From NCBI GenBank assembly GCA_017459895.1, contig JAFUCA010000001.1:1-64000 (forward strand): a DNA stretch of 64,000 bases, given 5' to 3'. This stretch comes from Bacillota bacterium. Lineage in GTDB: Bacteria; Bacillota; Clostridia; Peptostreptococcales; Anaerovoracaceae. Shown here piece by piece: positions 54,760-62,394 of this stretch. The translations under genes were made by a program, and so were the position numbers. The notes beneath the pieces are model-generated. The model did no database searches. It was not told the DNA's origin and saw only the letters and a program-made list of their open reading frames with translations. How positions within the stretch are numbered: the stretch's first letter is position 1; each line of letters opens with the position of its first letter.

Positions 54760-55797
54760 ATGAAAAATCTATATTATAATGACAAGAAACTAAAACAGAT
54801 CAAGAACAAGCGGACTCAGAAGACGAAGCGGGTCTGGGGATGGATCCTGACGGTACTGGGCGCGCTGGAGCTTCCCACCGCGGTCGCGGCGCTGGACGCT
54901 TCCGCTCTCATAAGCCCGCTGATCTTCCTCATCCCCGGAATCATTCTTCTTATGCTCGCCAGAAAGCAGGTCCGCAAATGGGATCGGTACGAGGCGATCA
55001 TCGACAACCGGGGCAATACGCCGATCTCGCTGATCGCAAAGAAGATGGGGCTGTCCGAGAAGACGGTCTATTCCGATCTGCAGACCATGATCCACAGCGA
55101 TTTCTTCATCGGGCCGAATTACAACATCGAAGCCTATATCGACGCGGAACATGACATGCTGGTCATGGCCTCCGGAGGCCAGCCTTTGCGTCCGGTTCCG
55201 GATGTTCCGAAGGAAGAACCGAAGCAGGAACAGGCTCAGCCCCAGGCGGAAGAAGCACCGGATGCCCAGTTCGAAAAAGAACCGCAGGCCGCCCAGGAGG
55301 AGCTTTCGGATCTGGAGATGATCCGCCGGGCGATTGCCGAGACATCGGACGATGAGGTGCGGGGATATCTCTACGGCCTGGAGGGCTCGGTGCGCCGGAT
55401 CGATGAACGGCTGCAGAGCAGACCGGAGCTGGCGGAGAAGATGAGCATCAAGCGGCTCTACAAATACTATCTGCCCCAGATCCTGGAGCTGATCCGCAAG
55501 TACCAGGCGCCGGATACGCCGGCGGACATCAAGAAACAGATCCGGGACGCCCTCGGCACCAGCGCCAACGCGCTGTCCAACATCGAGGCGGATCTGCTGG
55601 AGAGAGATCAGATGGATGCGGAAGTGGACATCGAGGTGCTGAAGAACATGTTCGCCCAGGACGGGCTTCTGGGACGTCAGGGCGCTCCGAAACCAGGCGC
55701 GGCGAAACAGGGCGCGGCGAAGCCGAGCGCTCCGAAACCAGGCGCGGTGAAACAGGGCGTAGCGCAGCAGGGTGAGGTGCAAAATGCGGTTAAATAA
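54760..55797 (+). CDS. XpaC-like (5-bromo-4-chloroindolyl phosphate hydrolysis family) protein
   Basis: 345 residues. Two N-terminal membrane helices (WGWILTVLGALELPT and LISPLIFLIPGIILLML), a winged-helix-like segment (TPISLIAKKMGLSEKTVYSDLQTMI), a Gln/Glu/Pro linker and a helical XpaC region ending DVEIDIEVLKNMFAQDGL-like (here EVDIEVLKNMFAQDGL). A repetitive tail of Gly-Ala-(P/A)-K units lies at the C-terminus. The family often neighbours toxic-anion-resistance TelA genes, which are absent here. Its end overlaps the pseudouridine synthase gene. Confidence 0.82.
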   Translation: MKNLYYNDKKLKQIKNKRTQKTKRVWGWILTVLGALELPTAVAALDASALISPLIFLIPGIILLMLARKQVRKWDRYEAIIDNRGNTPISLIAKKMGLSEKTVYSDLQTMIHSDFFIGPNYNIEAYIDAEHDMLVMASGGQPLRPVPDVPKEEPKQEQAQPQAEEAPDAQFEKEPQAAQEELSDLEMIRRAIAETSDDEVRGYLYGLEGSVRRIDERLQSRPELAEKMSIKRLYKYYLPQILELIRKYQAPDTPADIKKQIRDALGTSANALSNIEADLLERDQMDAEVDIEVLKNMFAQDGLLGRQGAPKPGAAKQGAAKPSAPKPGAVKQGVAQQGEVQNAVK

Positions 55798-56488
55798 GTA
55801 CATCGCCTCCGCAGGGATCTGCAGCCGGCGAAAGGCGGATGAGCTGATCGCCGCGGGAAATGTGAAAATCAACGGCGCGGTCATGCGCGAGATGGGATAC
55901 GACGTGCAGGAAAGCGATCAGGTGTCGGTGAACGGTCAAATGATCGAGGCTGCCGGCCGCAAGGTGTACGTGGCGGTCAACAAGCCGAAGGGTTACATCA
56001 CATCGATGAGCGATGAGCGGGACCGGGCTACCGTCGCGGAGCTGGTGAAGGACATCCCGGAGCGGCTGTTCCCCGTGGGACGGCTGGATTACAATACCAC
56101 GGGCCTGCTGCTGATGACCAACGACGGGGATCTGGCGTACCGGCTGACCCACCCGAAGCACGAAGTCTACAAGACCTATGTGGCGATGGTCTCCGGGGTC
56201 GTATCCGATGCGCGCCTGGCGAAGCTACGGAAGGGCGTGGACATCGGCGGGTTTGTCACATCGCCGGCGAAGGTGCGGGTCATCAAACAGAATCCCCGCT
56301 CTGCCACCGTCGAGATCTCCATCCGCGAGGGCAAAAACCGGCAGGTGCGGAAGATGTTCGCCGCCGTCGGAAACAAGGTGATCGAGCTGGAACGCATCGC
56401 CATCGGCGAGATCCGGCTGGGGCACATGCAGCAGGGCCACTACCGCAAGCTGACCCGCCGGGAGATCGAGTACCTGACGAACATCTGA
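55784..56488 (+). CDS. RsuA/RluB-family pseudouridine synthase
   Basis: 234 residues from the ATG at 55784 (RBS GGTGAGG). An N-terminal S4 RNA-binding domain (MRLNKYIASAGICSRRKADELIAAG) precedes the catalytic domain with GRLDYNTTGLLLMTNDG (catalytic Asp) and REGKNRQVRKMFAAVG. It modifies uridine in rRNA, probably 23S (RluB-like). It overlaps the previous gene by 14 nt. Confidence 0.93.
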   Translation: MRLNKYIASAGICSRRKADELIAAGNVKINGAVMREMGYDVQESDQVSVNGQMIEAAGRKVYVAVNKPKGYITSMSDERDRATVAELVKDIPERLFPVGRLDYNTTGLLLMTNDGDLAYRLTHPKHEVYKTYVAMVSGVVSDARLAKLRKGVDIGGFVTSPAKVRVIKQNPRSATVEISIREGKNRQVRKMFAAVGNKVIELERIAIGEIRLGHMQQGHYRKLTRREIEYLTNI

Positions 56489-56510
56489 CACAGAATTTCA
56501 TACAAAAAAC

Positions 56511-56551
56511 GAAACAGCACTGCGAATTACAAAACCGCGCAGTGCTGTTTC
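56511..56551. terminator. Bidirectional terminator between rsuA-family gene and kal
   Basis: A 14-bp stem GAAACAGCACTGCG / CGCAGTGCTGTTTC with an 13-nt loop, preceded by an A run and followed by a weak T content, sits between convergent genes and can serve both. Confidence 0.85.
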
Positions 56552-56574
56552 AGAGAAGAAGTAGTCAAACGTAA

Positions 56575-56964
56575 TTATTTTCTCTTCGCTTCCTTCGGGG
56601 TAACGCAGATGCCCTTCGCTCTGGCAACGACGATCGGCTCCTCGAGGAAATCCGCTGCGGACGGGCTGATGTCCGGACGTGCCGCAACGACCTTTCTCGC
56701 TTCGAAGACCATCTTTCTGGATGTGTTTCCGAACTCTGTGATCTCGCCGTAAGCTTCGATGTAGTCGCCGGCATAGGTCGGAGCCAGGAATTCAACTTCG
56801 TCATATCTGAGGAACAGACCCTCGTCTCCGTCGGCCTTGATCAGCAGCTCGGTCGCAACGTCGCCGAACAGGTGAACCATGTGAGCGCCATCCACCAGGC
56901 TGCCGCCGTAGTGAGCATCTTTGTGGGACATACGTAATCTTAAAGTCGATGTGATTTTTTCCAT
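56575..56964 (-). CDS. kal: 3-aminobutyryl-CoA ammonia-lyase
   Basis: 129 residues from the ATG complementary to 56962-56964 (AAGGAGA 7 nt upstream); longer in-frame starts extend into the promoter. The hotdog-fold signature [31 protein letters not shown] and [17 protein letters not shown] matches Kal of the lysine-fermentation pathway, which removes ammonia from 3-aminobutyryl-CoA to give crotonyl-CoA. It is transcribed away from the enhancer-binding protein from a sigma-54 promoter. Confidence 0.9.
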   Translation of the reverse strand: MEKITSTLRLRMSHKDAHYGGSLVDGAHMVHLFGDVATELLIKADGDEGLFLRYDEVEFLAPTYAGDYIEAYGEITEFGNTSRKMVFEARKVVAARPDISPSAADFLEEPIVVARAKGICVTPKEAKRK

Positions 56965-57023
56965 TTGGGATCTCCTTTTTTGTATTGGTAATGTATTATC
57001 GTTTTCACCTGATTTTAATATAT

Positions 57024-57039
57024 TGCAAACGCCATGCCA
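57024..57039 (-). promoter_or_regulatory. Sigma-54 promoter of kal
   Basis: Read on the minus strand: TGGCAT-N5-TTGCA, matching the -24/-12 consensus TGGCAC-N5-TTGC(A/T) with correct 12-nt GG-to-GC spacing. Transcription would begin near 57014, giving a ~50-nt leader before kal. Confidence 0.88.
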
Positions 57040-57067
57040 ATGGTTTATCATTGAAAACAGGAAAGAA

Positions 57068-57086
57068 TGAACCGTTTGCGGTTCGC
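57068..57086. promoter_or_regulatory. Candidate upstream activator site for kal and the regulator gene
   Basis: TGAACCG-TTTG-CGGTTCGC contains the 16-bp dyad GAACCG-N4-CGGTTC (57069-57084). The same dyad with the same flanks lies upstream of the kdd sigma-54 promoter (59668-59686). It lies 55-70 nt upstream of the predicted kal start. Confidence 0.75.
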
Positions 57087-57172
57087 AGACGGAACCGGGG
57101 GTGTGCGTTTTGTGTTCGCGCCCTCCGCAGGGAATGGTGCATTGGATCCGGAGAAAGAGGAGAAGCAGAACA

Positions 57173-59251
57173 ATGGAACAGAACTATGGAATCGACCGGG
57201 TGGTCTCTCCGCCCCAGGTGTTTCCGGCAGCCGCATGGGAACTGGACAACAGCAGAGAGCTGCGCAGAGGGGAGATCCGGGTCAGCCTGCGCAGGATTCA
57301 CATCGAGGGGACCAGCTTCCGCCAGATGTGCCAGAGCGCGGGAAGCGACGAGGATCTGCTCAAGGAGAAGATCATCGACATCGTCATGGCCCGGGGGAAG
57401 CTGCACAATCCCATGACGGACACGGGGGGCGTGCTCTACGGAGTGATCGAGGAGATCGACCCGGACTACGAAAACACGGCGGGATTTGCGGTGGGGGACG
57501 AGGTCTTCTGCAACGCGTCACTGGCGGGCGTGCCCATGAAGATCACCCGGGTGACCCACGTGGACCCGGTCTATCCCCAGATCGAGGCGGAGGGCTACGC
57601 GATCCTGCTTCCCGGCGTGCCCATCCTGAAGAAGCCGGCGGATCTGCCGGTGGATCTGCTCCTGTTCATCTTCAACGAATCCGGGACGATATATAATGTA
57701 AGCAAGGAAGCAGCCGGCAAGAACTGCTTCGCGGTCATCGGCAACAGCCAGATCATGACCCTGCTCTACGGCTACACCATTCGCCGCGCAGCCGGAGCCG
57801 AGGCGCAGATCTACTGCCTGCTGGACCGCAACACAGAGCCGCTGTTTCAGGGCGAGAAGATGCAAAGGCTGGTGGAGCAGGTGTTCACCAAGGTGGATCA
57901 CATGAACATGCTGCGGCCGGTCACCTGTCTCAAAAAGCTGGAGCCCTATCCCCAAATGGACCTTTCGGTCAACTGCGTCGACATTCCCGGCTCGGAGACG
58001 ATCAACGTCGTAGCCACCCGGTCGGGGGGCACGGTTGTCTTTGCCAACTTCATCAGCAATTACAACATGGCGCTGTACATCACGGAGGCGGTATCCAGAG
58101 ACCTGAAGATCATGTGCGCGGACGGCTACATCAATGAGTACGCCGACTTCGATTTCGAGCTGGTCCGGGAGCTGGCGCCCTTCATCGAAGGCGGCCTCGT
58201 CCGAAGAGACCAGCGCCGCAGCCGCAGCCGGCAGTCGATCTACGAGAAGGAGCTCCACGAGATCTACCGCCTGCAGAATCTGTCCGTCACGAAGGACCTC
58301 GTGGTTTCCAGCGCGAAGATGAACGCGGTCATTGAGGATGCGATCACCGTAGCCAAGTACGACTGCAACGTGCTTATCACCGGAGATACCGGCGTCGGCA
58401 AGGAGCGGATCGCCAGCCTCATTCAGAAAAACAGCACCCGGAAGATGTACCCCTACCTGAAGATCAACTGTGCCTCCATCGCGCCGAACCTGATGGAGTC
58501 GGAATTCTTCGGCTATGAGAAGGGCGCGTTCACCGGCGCCGATGCCAGAGGCAAGAAGGGTCTGTTCGAGACGGCGGACAATGGAGTGATCTTTCTCGAC
58601 GAGGTGGGAGAGCTGCCGCTGGATATGCAGGCCAAGCTGCTGCGGGTCATCCAGGACGGGGAGTTCCTGCGGGTCGGCGGGACCGTACCTATCAAAACCA
58701 ATGTCCGGATCCTCTCCGCGACCAACCGCCGCCTGGAGGATATGGTGGAGGCAAAGAACTTCCGCCGCGACCTCTACTACCGGCTGAACGTCTTCCCCAT
58801 CAACATTCCGCCTCTGTCCGAGCGCCGGGACGACATCCCCGCCCTGATCGAGTACTTCATCGGCCAGTACAATGAGAAGTTCGGCATGAACAAGTACATC
58901 GATGATGACGCGGTGGACTATCTGTCCGGCCTCAGCTGGCCCGGCAACATCCGGGAGCTGGAGAATGTCATGCAAAGGCTGATGATCTCCAGCAAAAACG
59001 ACAACATCACGATGATGGACGTGCTGAAGGAAATGGACGAATCGGTCATCGGAAGCGTGCAGCTGCCGGCGGCGAAGCAGACCCTCCCGGAGGAGGGCGG
59101 CGTGGATCTGTCTCAGATGATGGACGCCTTTGAGAAGGAACTGATCCGAACCGCCTGGGAGGAGCACGGCTCCACCCGCAAGGCCGCGAAGGCCCTGGGG
59201 ATCAGCCAGACCCAGTTCGTCCGCAAAAAGAACAAATACGGATTGGAGTAA
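57173..59251 (+). CDS. Sigma-54 enhancer-binding protein with a Kdd-like sensor domain
   Basis: 692 residues from the ATG at 57173 (RBS AGAGGAG). Residues ~1-340 align by eye with the whole length of Kdd, the enzyme encoded at 59885 ([10 protein letters not shown] versus [21 protein letters not shown] versus GGMLIGTVKEV; VGDEVF versus VGDKIA), but the dinucleotide-binding loop GGGGKSG is replaced by IGNSQIM, so it probably senses rather than reacts. The AAA+ domain has Walker A GDTGVGKE near 403, GAFTGA near 451 and Walker [13 protein letters not shown] Fis-type helix-turn-helix ends the protein. It likely activates kal and kdd-kam promoters in response to a pathway intermediate. Confidence 0.9.
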   Translation: MEQNYGIDRVVSPPQVFPAAAWELDNSRELRRGEIRVSLRRIHIEGTSFRQMCQSAGSDEDLLKEKIIDIVMARGKLHNPMTDTGGVLYGVIEEIDPDYENTAGFAVGDEVFCNASLAGVPMKITRVTHVDPVYPQIEAEGYAILLPGVPILKKPADLPVDLLLFIFNESGTIYNVSKEAAGKNCFAVIGNSQIMTLLYGYTIRRAAGAEAQIYCLLDRNTEPLFQGEKMQRLVEQVFTKVDHMNMLRPVTCLKKLEPYPQMDLSVNCVDIPGSETINVVATRSGGTVVFANFISNYNMALYITEAVSRDLKIMCADGYINEYADFDFELVRELAPFIEGGLVRRDQRRSRSRQSIYEKELHEIYRLQNLSVTKDLVVSSAKMNAVIEDAITVAKYDCNVLITGDTGVGKERIASLIQKNSTRKMYPYLKINCASIAPNLMESEFFGYEKGAFTGADARGKKGLFETADNGVIFLDEVGELPLDMQAKLLRVIQDGEFLRVGGTVPIKTNVRILSATNRRLEDMVEAKNFRRDLYYRLNVFPINIPPLSERRDDIPALIEYFIGQYNEKFGMNKYIDDDAVDYLSGLSWPGNIRELENVMQRLMISSKNDNITMMDVLKEMDESVIGSVQLPAAKQTLPEEGGVDLSQMMDAFEKELIRTAWEEHGSTRKAAKALGISQTQFVRKKNKYGLE

Positions 59252-59280
59252 TCGGGATGGCCGGGCCCGCGGGACGCGGA

Positions 59281-59562
59281 TTTGTACCTAAACCGGACTT
59301 CGGCTTATTATTTACAAAAGCTGGCGGGGAAATTTGTACCTAAACCGCGGTTTGAGATGAATATTTACAATGATCCTTTCCGGCAGTCAATCAATGGGGG
59401 CTATCCAAGCGTTTTATGGTCAACTGTTGACTCGCGGACGGCCGGCAGCGGAGGACAGAACGCCGCCTGATTGTAAAACCGCGCCCGAAACCCCGGGAAA
59501 GGTTCAAAAAGGCGCGTTCATTTTTGTACAATCCGCGCTGAAAGCGCCGTTACCTACAAAAT
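59281..59562. repeat. Inverted-repeat array, TTTGTACC/TTTACAAA family (three units)
   Basis: Unit 1: TTTGTACCTAAACC at 59281 with TTTACAAA at 59311. Unit 2: TTTGTACCTAAACC at 59333 with TTTACAA at 59364. Unit 3: TTTTGTAC near 59522 with ACCTACAAAA near 59551. Offsets are 29-31 nt. A further TTGTAAAACC lies near 59473. The array is in the 630-nt gap between the regulator and kdd and could also carry regulator sites. Confidence 0.78.
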
Positions 59563-59576
59563 GCCGGAGGGCATGC

Positions 59577-59645
59577 AATGCCGGAGCCGGCATTTGACGC
59601 ATTGGAACGGAGAATGCACCGAGCATTTTTGCCCGGTGCTTTTAT
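59577..59645 (+). terminator. Terminator upstream of the kdd promoter
   Basis: A GCACCG (59616-59621) / CGGTGC (59634-59639) stem is followed by TTTTATTT and should end the regulator transcript. Just upstream is an 18-bp perfect palindrome AATGCCGG-AG-CCGGCATT (59577-59594). Confidence 0.85.
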
Positions 59646-59667
59646 TTGCAGTGCGGACCGGTCCGCA

Positions 59668-59686
59668 TGAACCGTTATCGGTTCGC
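59668..59686. promoter_or_regulatory. Candidate upstream activator site for kdd
   Basis: TGAACCG-TTAT-CGGTTCGC shares both arms and flanks with the site at 57068-57086. Its centre is about 150 nt upstream of the predicted sigma-54 start, a typical position for enhancer-binding proteins. Confidence 0.78.
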
Positions 59687-59803
59687 GCCGGGCTGCGGCG
59701 CGAAAATATATTGGTTCAAAGGCTGGGGGCGGCAAGGCCGAAACGGACGGAAAACGGGGAGTTTCAGGGAATTATGAGAAGGGACGCGCCAGCCTTTGCA
59801 TGT

Positions 59804-59819
59804 TGGCACACGACTTGCT
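59804..59819 (+). promoter_or_regulatory. Sigma-54 promoter of the kdd-kam operon
   Basis: TGGCAC-N5-TTGCT is a full match to the -24/-12 consensus. Transcription should start near 59830, giving a ~55-nt leader. A copy of the 10-mer (59790-59799) ends 4 nt upstream of the -24 element. Confidence 0.93.
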
Positions 59820-59884
59820 TTATTAAACAATGACTGAAAGTCTGATAATCAAAGATTTGAAAATATCTTAAGGAGGAAAGCAAC

Positions 59885-60952
59885 ATGAAAAAAGGAAATC
59901 CGTTCGGAACACACAGAGTTATCTCCCCGGAAGGCATTCTGCCGCAGCCGGCTGACAAGATCGACAACACAATGGAGATCTATGATAATGAAGTTCTGAT
60001 CGATGTTATCACACTGAACATCGACTCCGCGTCTTTCACCGAGATCGTTAAGAGAGTCTGCGACGGCAAGAAGCCGGCGGACATCGATGGCGACGAGGCA
60101 GAAATGGCGAAGGTCAAGGCGAAGATGCTGGAGATCGTTGAGAACGCCGGCAAGCACAAGAATCCGTGGACCGGTTCCGGCGGCATGCTGATCGGTACCG
60201 TTAAGGAAGTCGGACCGGCTTACGTTGGCGACCTGAAGGTCGGCGACAAGATCGCTACTCTGGTTTCCCTGTCCCTGACCCCGCTGGTCATCGAAGAGAT
60301 CCACGAGATGAGACCGGCCATCGACCAGGTCGACATCACCGGCCAGGCGATCCTGTTCCAGAGCGGCATCTATGCGAAGCTGCCTGATGATATGCCGGAA
60401 GGACTGGCTCTGTCCGCGCTGGACGTTGCAGGAGCTCCCGCGCAGGCTGCGAAGCTGACCCGCCCCGGAGACACCGTTCTGGTCATTGGCGGCGGCGGCA
60501 AGTCCGGACTGCTGTGCCTGTATGAGGCGAAGAAGATGGCCGGCGTTACCGGTAAGGTCATCTGCGCGGCAGGTTCTCAGAAGTCCGAAGACAGAGCCCG
60601 CAAGCTGGATCTGGCGGACGAGTACTTCCACATGGATGCTACCGATGCAGTCGGCATGTATGAGAAGATCATGGAGCTGACCGACGGCAAGCTGTGCGAC
60701 GTTGTTATCAACTGCGTATCCATCGAGAACACCGAGATGGGCTCCATCCTGACCTGCAAGGACGACGGTGTCGTTTACTTCTTCTCCATGGCAACCAGCT
60801 TCACAAAGGCTGCTCTGGGCGCAGAAGGAGTCGGCAAGGACGTCAACATGATGATCGGAAACGGCTACACCAAGGGCCACGCGGAGATCACCCTGCAGGT
60901 ACTCAGAGAGCACCAGGGCCTGAGAGATCTGTTCGCGGAGATGTATGCATAG
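59885..60952 (+). CDS. kdd: L-erythro-3,5-diaminohexanoate dehydrogenase
   Basis: 355 residues from the ATG at 59885 (RBS AAGGAGGAAAG). Family start GTHRVISPEGILPQPADKIDN and a Rossmann loop VLVIGGGGKSGLLCLYEAKK. It oxidatively deaminates 3,5-diaminohexanoate to 5-amino-3-oxohexanoate with NAD in lysine fermentation. It is the first gene of a sigma-54-driven operon followed by kamA, kamB and kamC. Confidence 0.94.
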   Translation: MKKGNPFGTHRVISPEGILPQPADKIDNTMEIYDNEVLIDVITLNIDSASFTEIVKRVCDGKKPADIDGDEAEMAKVKAKMLEIVENAGKHKNPWTGSGGMLIGTVKEVGPAYVGDLKVGDKIATLVSLSLTPLVIEEIHEMRPAIDQVDITGQAILFQSGIYAKLPDDMPEGLALSALDVAGAPAQAAKLTRPGDTVLVIGGGGKSGLLCLYEAKKMAGVTGKVICAAGSQKSEDRARKLDLADEYFHMDATDAVGMYEKIMELTDGKLCDVVINCVSIENTEMGSILTCKDDGVVYFFSMATSFTKAALGAEGVGKDVNMMIGNGYTKGHAEITLQVLREHQGLRDLFAEMYA

Positions 60953-60953
60953 T

Positions 60954-61072
60954 CGTAAGGATTGCCTGAGCCTGCCGCCGAGCGGAGCGCAGGGGGCGTT
61001 ACCTTGCGAAGCGAAGGAGGATTCCTTACGACCCGCGCCAGAGAAGTGGACAGCGTCCACTCTATGGCGCGG
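60954..61072 (+). other. Structured intercistronic region between kdd and kamA
   Basis: The 170-nt gap contains an outer pair CGTAAGGA / TCCTTACG (about 60954 with 61030) and a long imperfect hairpin at 61034-61071 (CGCGCCA with TGGCGCG enclosing AGTGGAC / GTCCACT). There is no T run, so it is more likely an mRNA-stabilising or processing element than a terminator. Confidence 0.6.
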
Positions 61073-61122
61073 AAAGACGCCTGTAATGGTGCATCACCTA
61101 ATTCATATTGAGGAGGAAAGTT

Positions 61123-62382
61123 ATGGCAATCAGAAACTGGAAGGACATTCCGCTATTCAAGGATGTCACCGACGAGCAATGGAATGACTGGCACTGGCAG
61201 GTTGCGAACCGGCTGAACACGGTCGAGCAGATCAAGCAGGTCGTGAACCTGACACCGGAAGAAGAAGCGGACATCTCCAAGGTCATGGACGGATTCCGTG
61301 TCGGCATCACGCCGTACTATGCGTCCCTGATGGATCCGGATAATCCGAACTGCCCGGTCAGAATGCAGGCGGTTCCGATCCTGGCGGAGACGCACCGGTC
61401 CGAGGCGGATATGCTGGACCCGCTGCATGAGGACGAAGATTCTCCGGCTCCGGGGCTGACCCACAGATATCCGGACCGGGTGCTGTTCCTGATCACAGAC
61501 CAGTGCTCCATGTACTGCAGACACTGCACCAGAAGAAGACTGGCGGGAGAGAAGGATGGCGCCAGAAGCATGGATGACATCAACGCATGCATCGACTACA
61601 TCCGCAGGACCCCGGTGGTCAGAGACGTACTGCTCTCCGGCGGAGACGCGCTGTGCGTCGAGGACGAGGTGCTGGAATACATCATCAGCGAGCTGAGAAA
61701 GATCGACCACGTGGAGATCGTCCGGCTGGGCTCCAGAACCCCTGTGGTCATGCCCCAGAGAATCACCGACGATCTGGTGAACATGCTGAAGAAGTATCAC
61801 CCGATCTGGCTGAACACCCATTTCAACCACCCGAAGGAATGGACACCGGAAGCCGCCGAAGCGTGCCGGAAGCTGGCAGACGCCGGCATCCCCCTTGGCA
61901 ACCAGTCGGTGTTGCTCAGAGGAGTCAATGACGATGTTCACGTCATGAGAAATCTGGTTCACCATTGCGTTAAGAACAGAGTTCGTCCATACTATATCTA
62001 TCAGTGTGACCTGTCTCTGGGAATCGAACACTTCAGAACACCGGTCTCCAAGGGCATCGAGATCATCGAAGGCCTGAGAGGACACACCTCCGGTTACGCG
62101 GTGCCGACCTTCGTCGTCGACGCGCCGGGAGGCGGCGGCAAGACTCCGGTCATGCCCCAGTATGTGATTTCCCAGACACCGGAAAAGGTCATCCTGAGAA
62201 ACTACGAAGGCGTCATCACCACCTACACCGAGCCGAACCAGCTGCCGAAGTTGCAGTGCAGCTACGAGAACTGCAAGCCGGTGGAGGAATACAAGTACGA
62301 AGGCGTCGCAGGACTTGCGGAAGGCGAGCGGATGTCCATGGAACCCATGGGACTGCTGCGGCACGAACGCAACAAGAAATAA
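61123..62382 (+). CDS. kamA: Lysine 2,3-aminomutase
   Basis: 419 residues from the ATG at 61123 (RBS AGGAGGAAAG). The radical SAM motif CSMYCRHCTRRR, the GGDALCV block and the PLP-binding VDAPGGGGKTPVMP region are present. It interconverts L-lysine and L-beta-lysine, the first step of the pathway. Length and motifs are typical. Confidence 0.95.
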   Translation: MAIRNWKDIPLFKDVTDEQWNDWHWQVANRLNTVEQIKQVVNLTPEEEADISKVMDGFRVGITPYYASLMDPDNPNCPVRMQAVPILAETHRSEADMLDPLHEDEDSPAPGLTHRYPDRVLFLITDQCSMYCRHCTRRRLAGEKDGARSMDDINACIDYIRRTPVVRDVLLSGGDALCVEDEVLEYIISELRKIDHVEIVRLGSRTPVVMPQRITDDLVNMLKKYHPIWLNTHFNHPKEWTPEAAEACRKLADAGIPLGNQSVLLRGVNDDVHVMRNLVHHCVKNRVRPYYIYQCDLSLGIEHFRTPVSKGIEIIEGLRGHTSGYAVPTFVVDAPGGGGKTPVMPQYVISQTPEKVILRNYEGVITTYTEPNQLPKLQCSYENCKPVEEYKYEGVAGLAEGERMSMEPMGLLRHERNKK

Positions 62383-62394
62383 CTCATATTAACT

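Larger units (their letters stand above)
2930..59799. repeat. Dispersed 10-mer CAGCCTTTGC / GCAAAGGCTG (at least 30 exact copies)
   Basis: Exact CAGCCTTTGC starts at 4611, 6732, 9320, 18336, 25807, 28203, 29450, 33831, 34953, 36696, 42120, 49556, 50580, 54503, 55180 and 59790. Exact GCAAAGGCTG starts at 2930, 8446, 11268, 18205, 21474, 23861, 27658, 31314, 36124, 41843, 51513, 54053, 57862 and 58972. One-mismatch forms occur at, among others, 19451, 35167, 44080, 46922, 59716 and 60812. Most copies extend to (C)CAGCCTTTGC(A/G). Random expectation on two strands of 64 kb is about 0.1. Six copies are intergenic, all in the CAGCCTTTGC orientation. Confidence 0.9.

Noticed and set aside
2930..59799. 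The 10-mer as a Chi or KOPS-like polar site
   Set aside because: The two orientations are nearly balanced (16 to 14) with no preference along the window, unlike replication-oriented motifs.
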